Source: Treponema sp. (GTDB lineage: Bacteria; Spirochaetota; Spirochaetia; Treponematales; Breznakiellaceae). From it: a stretch of 22,240 bases of DNA. The DNA lies in NCBI GenBank assembly GCA_031254795.1, contig JAIRTS010000019.1, positions 1 to 22,240 of the forward strand, in the 5' to 3' direction. Each line of letters starts with the position of its first letter. The stretch's first letter is position 1. The notes beneath the pieces are model-generated. The model saw only the letters and a program-made list of their open reading frames with translations, did not search any database and was not told where the DNA came from. Below, piece after piece: positions 1-7,545 of the stretch. The position numbers and the translations under genes were made by a program.

Positions 1-98
1 GGGGTTATGTCGTGAAACGCAAGCGTTTCATCGTCCTCGTAGATTTTCTTTGACGGAATTTCACCGCGTCCAATCTTGCAAAAAATACAATCGCTCAT
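1..98 (-). CDS. hinT: HIT-family (histidine triad) hydrolase, 5' part only
   Basis: Reading down from the ATG at 98-96, the first 32 residues begin MSDCIFCKIGRGEIPSKKIY and continue with a DDETLAFHDIT segment. This is the standard start of HinT/PKCI-type purine nucleoside phosphoramidate hydrolases, including the N-terminal CxxC (C4, C7) often seen in bacterial members. The gene leaves the window before the HxHxHxx catalytic triad, so catalytic competence cannot be judged. There is no Shine-Dalgarno sequence. Instead an extended -10 promoter ends 6 nt before the ATG, implying a leaderless mRNA. The family identification is secure for so short a piece because this N-terminal block is so conserved; the exact family member is inferred. 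Confidence 0.85.
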   Translation of the reverse strand, partial: MSDCIFCKIGRGEIPSKKIYEDDETLAFHDIT

Positions 99-104
99 AA
101 AGGT

Positions 105-132
105 AGTATACCATATTCCACGGCTCTTTCAA
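105..132 (-). promoter_or_regulatory. Sigma70-type promoter for hinT (leaderless)
   Basis: On the minus strand TTGAAA (132-127) is separated by 16 nt from TATACT (110-105), preceded by a TGG extended -10. Six nt (ACCTTT) separate the -10 from the ATG at 98, so the predicted start of transcription is at or next to the start codon. Confidence 0.65.
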
Positions 133-295
133 GCGCGAGCCGCGAAAAACGCCCGCGCCGCTCCCGGCCGATTCTGGTTTCGGCTGGAAGTTTCTCAACG
201 CAAGCGCCAATGTATTGGAATGTACGGGTCTAACGGCCTTCCGCCCCGCCGCCATTGCAACCGCTAAAACGCGCCCTCCCCTATGCCCGTGAGAT

Positions 296-505
296 TCACG
301 CGCCCAGCGAGACGCACCCGTTGAACGCGAACGTCCCGGAATCGGCATTGATGTCCGCTATGAGTCCGTTCGCCTGCTCGAACCCAAACAGGCCGACGGC
401 CGCCTCCACGATGTTCGCCTGGACAGGCTTCTCCTCGAAACACCCCTGTATAATAGGGTTTTCGCAGGAGGCGATCAGCTCCGCGAGGCATAAGAGGGCG
501 AGCGG
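296..505 (-). pseudogene. Possible gene remnant without a start codon
   Basis: One minus-strand frame is open for about 100 codons, from an in-frame stop near 606 down to the TGA at 298-296. It contains no ATG, GTG or TTG. Its last ~70 codons look coding: third positions are strongly G/C, and the peptide reads like a folded protein (for example AELIASCENPIIQGCFEEKP, then a stretch ending NADSGTFAFNGCVSLGA). I do not recognise the family. The upstream half of the frame is Arg/Pro-rich and looks non-coding, and it overlaps a strong hairpin. It may be the 3' remnant of a decayed gene, or chance. Nothing else in 99-595 looks coding on either strand. Confidence 0.25.
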
Positions 506-516
506 CTTTTTACACG

Positions 517-566
517 CCGCTCTTTCTGGCGCAAGCGGGGGAGGGGGCTTCCGCCGGAAAGAGCGG
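517..566. other. 15-bp hairpin with a competing arm
   Basis: CCGCTCTTTC-T-GGCG (517-531) pairs with CGCC-G-GAAAGAGCGG (552-566), giving 15 pairs with one wobble and a 20-nt G-rich loop. The segment GCCGCT (516-521) could instead pair with AGCGGC at 501-506, so two folds compete. No U-run follows on the plus strand. Its function is unknown; it sits just before the 23-bp repeat array. Confidence 0.5.
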
Positions 567-595
567 CTTCGCGCCGTTCGCGCGGCTCGTGTTCT

Positions 596-1080
596 GAAAG
601 GACGCTTTCAAGCCTCCTAAAACTACGCTTTCAGCCTATTTAAAACTATACTTTCAAGCACCTTGAAACTACTCTTTCGAGCCTCTCGAAACTATGCTTT
701 CAAACCTCTCGAAACTACGCTTTCAGCCTCTTTGAAACTATACTTTCAAACACCTCGAAACTATGGTTTCGAGCCTCTCGAAACTATGCTTTCAAACCTC
801 TCGAAACTACGCTTTCAGTCTCCTTGAAACCACCCTTTCGAGCCTCTCGAAACTATGCTTTCAACCTCTTTGAAACCACCCTTTCGAGCCTCTTGAAACT
901 ATGCTTTCAGCCTCCTCGAAACTATGCTTTCAAGCTCCTCGAAACTACGCTTTCAGCCTCCTCGAAACTACGCTTTCAAGCTCTTTGAAACCACCCTTTC
1001 AGCCTCCTTGAAACTACGCTTTCAGCCTCCTCGAAACCACCCTTTCGAGCCTCTCGAAACTATGCTTTCAAGCCTCTCCC
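596..1080. repeat. Tandem array, about 21 units of a 23-bp repeat
   Basis: The unit is close to GAAACTAYGCTTTCARCCTC followed by YTC. About 21 copies run from 596 to 1080 with no spacers and nearly constant 23-bp period. Unit variants differ at positions 6-10 (TATGC, TACGC, TATAC, CACCC) and in the tail. Each unit contains the inverted half-sites GAAA-N6-TTTC. Bases 675-726 and 767-818 are identical over 52 bp and lie exactly 92 bp (four units) apart, which indicates growth by segmental duplication. Stops occur in the frames I followed and 23 is not a multiple of 3, so it is not a coding repeat. A small hairpin (CTCCC-TACGC-GGGAG, 1076-1090) closes it, about 40 bp before the pyruvate kinase promoter. 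Confidence 0.9.
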
Positions 1081-1127
1081 TACGCGGGAGTCTCCAAACG
1101 CGCGGCAAGTCATGGAGAGACGCTCAC

Positions 1128-1156
1128 TTGAAACAAACCAAATTAACATATACACT
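1128..1156 (+). promoter_or_regulatory. Candidate sigma70 promoter for pyk
   Basis: TTGAAA (1128-1133) is followed after 17 nt by TACACT (1151-1156), or after 15 nt by TATACA (1149-1154), in an AT-rich stretch unlike the surrounding GC-rich DNA. It leaves a leader of about 55 nt before the pyk start. Confidence 0.45.
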
Positions 1157-1216
1157 AAAGACGCTTTTTAAAAATATTATTTGAAAAGCATAATCATATA
1201 CCTGTTGGAGTGTCTT

Positions 1217-3016
1217 ATGAAAACAGTTCGTAGCACGCATATAGTTTGCACGATGGGCCCGGCTGTGGATTCGCTTGATATGGCGCGAGCCCTCATCAGG
1301 AAAGGCATGAATATCGCGCGGTTCAACTTTTCTCACGGCAACCATGAAGAGCATGGGAAGCGCATCGCCCTGGCGCGGCGGGCTTCGGAGGCCGAAGGCG
1401 TTCCGGTCGCGCTTATGCTGGACACCAAGGGGCCGGAGATCAGGACGGGCGTGGTGAAGGGAGGCGGCGACATTGAGCTGGCACATGAGGAGCCTTGCGA
1501 TGTCATAGCCGAAGTCGACGCGGCGCGGCTCTTTGGCGAGGAAGGCGTTTTCACCCGGAAGGGGCGGGTCACCGTGAGTTACACGGAACTGGCGGATGAT
1601 ATACAGGTTGGCGCGCGCATTCTGATCGCGGATGGTCTTTTCGCGCTTACGGTAAACGCCGTCGAAGGGCGCGTCATAAAATGTACGGTTGAGGCGGGCG
1701 GAGAGCTTGGCTCAAGAAAGAATGTCAATATTCTGGGCGTACATACGCGGCTTCCGGCCATGAGCGAACAGGACAAGGCGGACATGCTTTTCGGGCATCA
1801 ACAAGGCATGGACTATGTGTCCGCGTCTTTCATCCGCAAGGCCTCGGATGTCACCGACATCCAGAAGTATCTGGCCTCAATCGGCTCGGACATGCAGGTG
1901 ATTTCCAAGATCGAAGATGACGAGGGGCTGGGCAACATAGAAGAGATCATCCGCGTTTCCGCGGGGGTCATGGTGGCCCGCGGCGATCTCGGCGTGCAGA
2001 TTCCGCCGGAACAGGTGCCGATTGAGCAAAAGCGCATCATCAATCTGTGCAACCTTCACGGGAAGCCGGTTATCACCGCGACCCAGATGCTTGATTCGAT
2101 GATCCGCAATCCCCGGCCCACCCGCGCGGAAGCCGGGGATGTGGCGAACGCCATCCTTGACGGCGCGGACTGCGTTATGCTTTCCGGCGAGACCGCCAAT
2201 GGCGCGTATCCTGAGCTTGCCGTTGAAATGATGGATCGCATCGCCCGCACCGCGGAGGCCTCCGAAGCCTATGAGAAGACTCTCGCGCTTCGCCGCCGTC
2301 TTTTGAGCGAAAACGAGCGCGACTTGAGCCACGTTATCGCGGAAGTCGCGACCTTGACCGCCCATAGCATAGGCGCGGTTTGCATTGTCACGCCGACTTT
2401 GAGCGGCCGCACGGCCCAGCTTATCAGCAAATACCGCCCTAAGCTCCCGATTGTCGCCGCGGTCTGCGATGAAAAGGTCAAGCGCCGGTTGCTTCTGTGG
2501 TGGGGCGTGTCGCCGGTGAGCGTTCAGAAAGAGGACGATTCCGAGGCCGTCATACAAGGGTGCATAGCCGCGCTCATTAAAGAAGGTTTCGCTCAGCCGA
2601 CCGAAAAGGTGGTTGTGGCCGCGGGTTTGCCTTTGGGCTCGCCCCTTGCCACAAACTGCATCCGGGTTCACCTCATCGGCGCGGTGTTGCGGCGCGGGGC
2701 GCAGGGCTTCGGGGGGCGGGTCAGCGGGCGTGTCGTCCGGGTCGCGGATTTGCAAGAAGCCGCGGCTGTCTTGAAGAAAAAGGGCGGCGAGATTCTGGTG
2801 ACCCATACGCTGGATCAATCCTTTACGCCTATTATCCGTGTGGTTGACGGCGTTATTCTGGAAGGCTCCTCCGAGTTGCCGAAAGACTATGTGCTCAATA
2901 TCAATCCGCGTATCGTATACCTGGAGCGGGTGCCGGACGCCACGCGGTTTTTTGAGGATCATATCACTGTGACCATAGACGGCGCGGAGCGGACCGTGTA
3001 TGAGGGGCGGATGTAA
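1217..3016 (+). CDS. pyk: Pyruvate kinase with C-terminal extra domain
   Basis: Catalyses PEP + ADP to pyruvate + ATP, the last step of glycolysis, in the cytosol. The 599-residue product starts MKTVRSTHIVCTMGPAVDSL and shows the barrel motifs NIARFNFSHG, MLDTKGPEIRTG, the catalytic lysine K231 in VISKIEDDEGL, ARGDLGVQIP, and ATQMLDSMIRNPRPTRAEAGD with MLSGETANG. At 599 residues it exceeds the ~470 of short bacterial enzymes. After about residue 490 there is an added domain with the PEP-utiliser mobile-domain pattern (GGEILVTHTLD, then a hydrophobic stretch around VVDGVILEG), like the extra C-terminal sequence of Bacillus-type pyruvate kinases. The ATG at 1217 is chosen because GGAG lies at 1207-1210; an upstream in-frame TTG at 1181 lacks such support. 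It appears monocistronic or loosely linked to proA. Confidence 0.96.
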   Translation: MKTVRSTHIVCTMGPAVDSLDMARALIRKGMNIARFNFSHGNHEEHGKRIALARRASEAEGVPVALMLDTKGPEIRTGVVKGGGDIELAHEEPCDVIAEVDAARLFGEEGVFTRKGRVTVSYTELADDIQVGARILIADGLFALTVNAVEGRVIKCTVEAGGELGSRKNVNILGVHTRLPAMSEQDKADMLFGHQQGMDYVSASFIRKASDVTDIQKYLASIGSDMQVISKIEDDEGLGNIEEIIRVSAGVMVARGDLGVQIPPEQVPIEQKRIINLCNLHGKPVITATQMLDSMIRNPRPTRAEAGDVANAILDGADCVMLSGETANGAYPELAVEMMDRIARTAEASEAYEKTLALRRRLLSENERDLSHVIAEVATLTAHSIGAVCIVTPTLSGRTAQLISKYRPKLPIVAAVCDEKVKRRLLLWWGVSPVSVQKEDDSEAVIQGCIAALIKEGFAQPTEKVVVAAGLPLGSPLATNCIRVHLIGAVLRRGAQGFGGRVSGRVVRVADLQEAAAVLKKKGGEILVTHTLDQSFTPIIRVVDGVILEGSSELPKDYVLNINPRIVYLERVPDATRFFEDHITVTIDGAERTVYEGRM

Positions 3017-3140
3017 AGGGCTGCGCCCGGCCGGTCGCTCCGGAATGGACGGGGCCTGCCATAAGGCGCGGCGTTATATCGCATCGGGTTGGTTTTAGAA
3101 CAGGCTCGAATCAAATGAAACAAGCGAGGAATAACGATCA

Positions 3141-4406
3141 ATGTTAGAACCTATTTTTCACATTTTGAAACAGGCGCAAGGCGTTCTCGCGCAACAGAAT
3201 CGCGAGCAAAAGGACGCCGCGCTCAAGGCGGCGCGCGCCGCTATTGACGCGGAACGCGCCGCTATTCTCGCCGCGAACGCGGTTGACGTGGACAGGGCGC
3301 GTTCCGCCGGCATGAAAGAAAGCCTCATAGACCGTTTGTCCCTCAGCGAAACGCGCGTCGACGGCATTATGGAAGGCGTTGACGCCATCATCCGGCTTGA
3401 GGATCCAATCGGCTTGGTGAAGGCGGGCTGGAAAACGCCCAACGGACTTTTCATTGAGCGGATAACCGTGCCTTTGGGCGTTGTCGCCGTCATCTACGAA
3501 TCCCGCCCTAATGTTACGGTAGACGCTTTCGCCTTGGCGTATAAGGCGGGTTGCGCCGTGTTGCTGCGGGGATCCTCGGCCGCGCTTGAGTCCAACCGCG
3601 CCCTTGTTTCCGCGATACGGGCCGGGCTTGGCCGCGGCGCGCCGGGCGTTCCCGACGCGGTCGCGCTCGCGGCTTCGGGCAAGCGCGACGAGATTGACGA
3701 AATCCTTCAGGCCCGCGGGTTTATTGACGTGGCGCTTCCGCGGGGAGGGCGCGAGCTTATTCAGCGAGTGGCGCGGAACGCGCGTGTTCCGGTGATCGAA
3801 ACTGGGGAGGGCAATTGCCATATCTTTGTCGATGAATCGGCGGATATTGAGAACGCGGTTGACATCATCGAAAACGCGAAAATTCAGAGGCCCGGCGCGT
3901 GCAACGCGGTGGAGACCGCGCTGGTTCATAAAAACGCCGTTCTCGCGCTCATGCCGCTTTTGGCGGAACGGTTTGCCGGAAAGGTGGAACTCCGTTGCGA
4001 TGAACGCGCGAAAAACGCCGTCCCAATCGCGTTGCGCGCGCCGGGCGGCATTAAAGACGCTTCCGAAGACGACTGGGACACCGAATTCCTTGATTACGTG
4101 CTGGCGGTTAAGACTGTGGATACGCTTGATGAAGCCATCGCGCATATCAACCGCTATGGAACGCGGCATTCGGAAGCCATTCTCACCAATGAATTGAAGG
4201 CGGCGGAGCGGTTTTGCCGGCGTGTGGACGCCGCGTGCGTGTATGTCAACGCTTCGACCCGTTTTACGGACGGCGGCGAGTTTGGCTTCGGCGCCGAGCT
4301 CGGCATCAGCACGCAGAAATTCCACGCGCGGGGACCAATGGGCATAGACGCGCTTACCGCCATAAAGTATCGGATAACGGGCGACGGACAGGTTAGGCTT
4401 GGGTAA
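3141..4406 (+). CDS. proA: Gamma-glutamyl phosphate reductase
   Basis: NADPH-dependent reduction of gamma-glutamyl phosphate to glutamate semialdehyde, the second step of proline synthesis. The 421 residues match the usual length. Family marks are VPLGVVAVIYESRPNVTVDA, LRGSSAALESN, IPVIETGEGNCHIFVDESAD-like text (here VPVIETGEGNCHIF), the catalytic cysteine C254 in QRPGACNAVET, and the C-terminal GFGAELGISTQKFHARGPMG block. AGCGAGGA at 3122-3129 supports the start. proB follows after 11 bp, so the two are an operon with the order proA-proB, the reverse of the E. coli order. The 124 bp between pyk and proA holds only short GC-rich inverted repeats; I see no convincing terminator or attenuator. 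Confidence 0.97.
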   Translation: MLEPIFHILKQAQGVLAQQNREQKDAALKAARAAIDAERAAILAANAVDVDRARSAGMKESLIDRLSLSETRVDGIMEGVDAIIRLEDPIGLVKAGWKTPNGLFIERITVPLGVVAVIYESRPNVTVDAFALAYKAGCAVLLRGSSAALESNRALVSAIRAGLGRGAPGVPDAVALAASGKRDEIDEILQARGFIDVALPRGGRELIQRVARNARVPVIETGEGNCHIFVDESADIENAVDIIENAKIQRPGACNAVETALVHKNAVLALMPLLAERFAGKVELRCDERAKNAVPIALRAPGGIKDASEDDWDTEFLDYVLAVKTVDTLDEAIAHINRYGTRHSEAILTNELKAAERFCRRVDAACVYVNASTRFTDGGEFGFGAELGISTQKFHARGPMGIDALTAIKYRITGDGQVRLG

Positions 4407-4417
4407 AAGAGGAATAG

Positions 4418-5206
4418 ATGACGGCAAAACTCATAGCGGAAGCGCGAAAGATCGTTATAAAAATCGGGTCAAATACATTGGCCGACAAAAACGGCAGAAT
4501 AAGCGTCCCTTTTTTAGAGGCGTTCGCCGGACAGGTGTCAGAGCTTTTTAGGCTGAACAAGCAGATCGTGCTGGTTTCTTCCGGCGCCCAGGTCGCGGGG
4601 CTTTCCACGCTTGACAAGTGGGAGCGCAAGAAGGACATACACTACCGGCAAGCCCTTTGCGCGGTGGGGCAGGTTGAGCTCATGGTCGCGTGGCGGCAGG
4701 CTTTTGCCCCGTACGGCCTCCACATAGGGCAAATGTTGCTTACGCGGGACGATTTTGGCGATGACCTCCGCAGCCTCAACATGCGGAACACGATCTTCAC
4801 GCTGGTTGACGAGGGCATTATCCCCATCATCAATGAAAATGACACCGTGAGTGTGGAAGAAATCAAAATAGGCGACAACGATACGCTGGCGGCCCGGTCC
4901 GCGGTTCTGTGGAGCGCGGACCTGCTTATTTTGTTTAGCGATATAAACGGGCTTTACACCAAAAATCCCAAGGATTACGGCGACGCCGAGCTTATCGCCG
5001 AAGTGAAAGATGTCGCTTCGGCGCGCGCGGATATCAGCATAGGCGGCGCGAACGACTTTGGCTCCGGCGGCATCGCCACAAAACTAGACGCCGCGCAATT
5101 ATGCGTGTCCTACGGCATCTCTATGATACTTGCCAACGGAGGATTCCCCCGCGCTCTCGCCGCTCTTGCGGACGGGGCTCTTCATGGAACCGCGTTTTTG
5201 GCTTAA
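4418..5206 (+). CDS. proB: Glutamate 5-kinase without PUA domain
   Basis: ATP-dependent phosphorylation of glutamate to gamma-glutamyl phosphate, the first committed step of proline synthesis; its unstable product is passed to ProA. The 262 residues form a single amino-acid-kinase domain: KIVIKIGSNTLADKNGRIS (phosphate loop), LVSSGAQVAGL, MLLTRDDFGDDLRSLNMRNT, PIINENDTVSVEEIKIGDND, LFSDINGLYTKNPKDYGDAE and FGSGGIATKLDAA. The ~100-residue C-terminal PUA domain of the E. coli enzyme is absent, as in many shorter bacterial enzymes. GAGG 6 nt upstream of the ATG and the 11-bp gap to proA indicate co-transcription. Downstream, 5207-5402 is about 200 bp of GC-rich DNA between convergent genes; I see only short inverted repeats there. 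Confidence 0.95.
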   Translation: MTAKLIAEARKIVIKIGSNTLADKNGRISVPFLEAFAGQVSELFRLNKQIVLVSSGAQVAGLSTLDKWERKKDIHYRQALCAVGQVELMVAWRQAFAPYGLHIGQMLLTRDDFGDDLRSLNMRNTIFTLVDEGIIPIINENDTVSVEEIKIGDNDTLAARSAVLWSADLLILFSDINGLYTKNPKDYGDAELIAEVKDVASARADISIGGANDFGSGGIATKLDAAQLCVSYGISMILANGGFPRALAALADGALHGTAFLA

Positions 5207-5402
5207 AAACCGCAGCGGAGGGAATTTCGGGGCGGCTGGAAGCGGGGAAGGGAGAGGGTTGTCGGGCGAGCTTCGGGCTGGCTGGAACGGTTTCGCCGGC
5301 TTTGAAAGAACTGCGAGCGCAAGATTCACGTTGCCCTGCAAATGACGGCTTTTGCGTTTATCCCGTCGCTGCCGGCGCCGTCGGAAAGATATTGCGCGGC
5401 CG

Positions 5403-5930
5403 CTAAGAATCCTTCCCCATCTTCATCTTGAGCGCCGCAAGCGCGGCGTCGGCGGACGCGTCCTTTTCCAGCGCTTTCAAATCCCGCTCAAGAGCGGCTT
5501 TTTCCTCGTCGCCGGGAAGATGACCCGCAGCCATGAGAAGCTCCTGCTCAAGAAGGTCCGGGTCTACGCTCCGCGCCCGCGACGCAAGAAGAGGAAGCTG
5601 TTTCTTCATCCTCTCGATCTGGATTTTGAGCGTGTCGATATCCGCGTCTAACGCGGATTTCCGCGACCGTATAAGAGCGGCTTCTTTTTCGGCTTGCAGG
5701 GCAAGCTCTTCCATTCCTCTGGAACGGGACATGGTCACGCGGGATTCCCACAGGGAAATGTCGGCGGCTAGCTTTTCGCTTTCTTTTTCCTGTAATTTCA
5801 GCGCCGTCATGTATTGGGCGATATATTCCCGCGCGGAAGCCGGGATCATGCCCGAAAGGTCGTCCACGCGCCGCTCGCTTTGGACGGAAGCCGGATCTTT
5901 ACGCATTGCGTTTTCTGTATCTTGAGGCAT
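5403..5930 (-). CDS. Hypothetical coiled-coil protein
   Basis: I do not recognise a named family. The 175-residue product is charged, has no signal peptide or membrane segment, and has long heptad-rich stretches from about residue 40 to 115 (LKLQEKESEKLAADISLWES, then KSALDADIDTLKIQIERMKK) followed by a helical Ala/Glu/Lys-rich tail ending KMKMGKDS. This suggests a cytosolic structural or scaffolding helix bundle; anything more specific would be a guess. AGGAA at 5940-5936 supports the start. It is divergent from the ompA-like gene, and the two start codons are only 26 bp apart, sharing one promoter patch. It converges on proB. Confidence 0.75.
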   Translation of the reverse strand: MPQDTENAMRKDPASVQSERRVDDLSGMIPASAREYIAQYMTALKLQEKESEKLAADISLWESRVTMSRSRGMEELALQAEKEAALIRSRKSALDADIDTLKIQIERMKKQLPLLASRARSVDPDLLEQELLMAAGHLPGDEEKAALERDLKALEKDASADAALAALKMKMGKDS

Positions 5931-5950
5931 TTTGTTTCCTTTATTATAAT
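5922..5950 (+). promoter_or_regulatory. Promoter of ompA-like gene; shared palindromic -10
   Basis: TTGAGG (5922-5927), 17 nt, TATAAT (5945-5950), then 6 nt to the ATG at 5957: a consensus-spaced promoter that predicts a leaderless message. The -10 lies in the perfect palindrome ATTATAAT (5943-5950), so the opposite strand also reads TATAAT (5948-5943) facing the coiled-coil gene. The -35 overlaps the first codons of that divergent gene. Confidence 0.7.
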
Positions 5951-5956
5951 GTATGT

Positions 5957-7192
5957 ATGAAACCTTTTTTTTGCAAGCGCTTTCTGCTGTATGCGGGCTT
6001 TTTTTGCGTTCCGCTTTTCCTGTTCGCGCAGTCCGGCGAGGCGCTTCTCGTCGCGCAAAACGCCGGCGGCTATTCTTTTGTGGAACGGTCGAATTGGCGG
6101 CGTTACGATAACGGAAGATACACCGGGCTTGTATTTCGGGAAGTGAGGGCTTCGATACTGCAAGACAAAACGGTTCAACAAATTGCCGGCGAGACGCGCT
6201 ACGCGGGTCATTGCGTCGTGCTTGAACAGACGGTTCGTGATATGAAGCAAAGCGCCAAGGCGGTCAACGCCGTGTTTCCGGTGCGGTTCAAGGTGAGCGG
6301 CCGGGGGGATTTTACGCTGGAACAGGAGGGCGCGTTTCCTTCGTTGCGGGGATTTCCCGTGTTTCCGGCGCAGAAAATAGCGCCGGGCGCTACATGGACG
6401 GATGTCGCCGAGCGAGTGGTTGATCCGCTCAATTCGGGGCATTTGGTGGTGACGCGCATATACGTTGAGTACGCCTATCTTGGCGTTGAAACGTACAAAG
6501 AGATCGCCGTGCATCGCATAAAAGCGCGGTACTCGACGCAGGATATCGCGCCTTCAAACACGCGGGAAGCCGTCGACGCGGCCGATTTTAAGCAGGTGCG
6601 GGGCAACCACGACGTTGACATTCTGATCCGTGTGGACAACGGGCTTCCCGCGCTTATGCGGGATCAAATGGACGAAACCTATACGTTGAAAAACAACGCC
6701 TCGCTTCGTTTCACGGGCTTTACGCTTATCTTTACCAACAGGTTGATCCCCATGGACAGGAATGTCGTTGTCGCCGCCATCACCGGAACGCCGCGCAAGC
6801 CGGAAGCGGCGGAGCTTGCAGAAGGCGTTGATGTCGCCGAAGCGCCTGAAGGCGTAAAGCTCACCATCAAAGACATACGGTTCATTCCGGATTCCGATGA
6901 ATTCTTTCCGGAAGAAAAAGACCGCCTTGACGCGATTGCCGCGATGCTCATGCGGACGCCGGATCGCGTCTTTATGGTCGAAGGACATACGGCGGACACG
7001 GGACAGCCGGTTTTGGAGTTGAATCTTTCCACGAGAAGAGCGTTGCGCATGATCGAAGAGCTTGTCCAGCGCGGCATACCGGCAGACAGGTTTTTGTATA
7101 AGGGGTGGGGCGGAACTAAACCTGTGGATGACAATGGGACCGAGGCGGGACGCGCCCGCAACCGCAGGGTGGAGATTACTATCCTGGAATAG
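5957..7192 (+). CDS. Exported OmpA-domain envelope protein
   Basis: A 411-residue protein starting MKPFFCKRFLLYAGFFCVPL, a classic signal peptide (short basic start, hydrophobic core, probable cleavage near FAQS). The middle region (about residues 25-290) is a spirochaete-type domain with no motif I can name. The last ~105 residues are an OmpA/MotB peptidoglycan-binding domain: KDIRFIPDSDEFFPEEKDRL, FMVEGHTADTG, LSTRRALRMIEELVQRGI, and the closing AGRARNRRVEITI. It probably anchors an outer envelope component to peptidoglycan. The ATG at 5957 is preferred over upstream in-frame codons because of the signal peptide; it has no ribosome binding site and a -10 box 6 nt upstream. After the stop, GCCGCG/CGCGGC (7192-7210) forms a small hairpin without a U-run. 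Confidence 0.88.
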   Translation: MKPFFCKRFLLYAGFFCVPLFLFAQSGEALLVAQNAGGYSFVERSNWRRYDNGRYTGLVFREVRASILQDKTVQQIAGETRYAGHCVVLEQTVRDMKQSAKAVNAVFPVRFKVSGRGDFTLEQEGAFPSLRGFPVFPAQKIAPGATWTDVAERVVDPLNSGHLVVTRIYVEYAYLGVETYKEIAVHRIKARYSTQDIAPSNTREAVDAADFKQVRGNHDVDILIRVDNGLPALMRDQMDETYTLKNNASLRFTGFTLIFTNRLIPMDRNVVVAAITGTPRKPEAAELAEGVDVAEAPEGVKLTIKDIRFIPDSDEFFPEEKDRLDAIAAMLMRTPDRVFMVEGHTADTGQPVLELNLSTRRALRMIEELVQRGIPADRFLYKGWGGTKPVDDNGTEAGRARNRRVEITILE

Positions 7193-7545
7193 CCGCGGAC
7201 TTTTCGCGGCCGTCTCGCTGATACCTCCGTGTCGCGCCGCGTTCTGTTTTTGTTCCGCCAGGGCGGCGGCGTCTTTCGGGCTTTTTTCTTTGCCCCGGCC
7301 CGTTCACAACTGATTTGCCTCACGCGGGGTACAAGGTTGAGCGAGGGGTTGCAGGCGTCATAGCCGGCGCCACGCGGCCGTCCGGCGTCCGAAGCCGTGT
7401 TTTTCCGATACAGTTGCGTTTAAAAATCGCGTGTTTCCGCCATAGTTGGAGTCAACGTGGCTCAATTCGCCGTCTTGCATAAATTTTGTTCCTGATGTAA
7501 GATTAATAAAAAGATATTCCGACTTTCTAATAATGAGGTTATGCA
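7193..7545. other. Intergenic region between ompA-like gene and secG
   Basis: About 350 bp with no convincing gene on either strand. It contains the hairpin at 7192-7210, a repeat of the arm GCCGCG downstream near 7230, a CCGCC/GGCGG inverted repeat near 7257, an AT-richer 3' end and the secG promoter. Confidence 0.6.
7475..7503 (+). promoter_or_regulatory. Candidate promoter for secG
   Basis: TTGCAT (7475-7480), 17 nt, TAAGAT (7498-7503). This leaves about 35 nt of leader with GAGG about 8 nt before the secG ATG. Confidence 0.55.

Noticed and set aside
255..620. 121-codon plus-strand frame
   Set aside because: No ribosome binding site; the codon pattern favours the opposite strand, and its 3' end lies in the hairpin and repeat region.
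596..1080. CRISPR array
   Set aside because: Units are contiguous at 23 bp with no unique spacers, and no cas genes are present.
924..1184. 86-codon plus-strand reading frame
   Set aside because: It is a translation of the 23-bp repeat; composition repeats with the array and has no ribosome binding site.
1877..2962. 361-codon minus-strand frame antisense to pyk
   Set aside because: A shadow of the GC-rich pyk gene; the plus strand encodes an unmistakable pyruvate kinase.
3144..4427. 427-codon minus-strand frame antisense to proA
   Set aside because: A shadow frame; its sequence has the His/Arg-rich look of an antisense translation and proA is certain.
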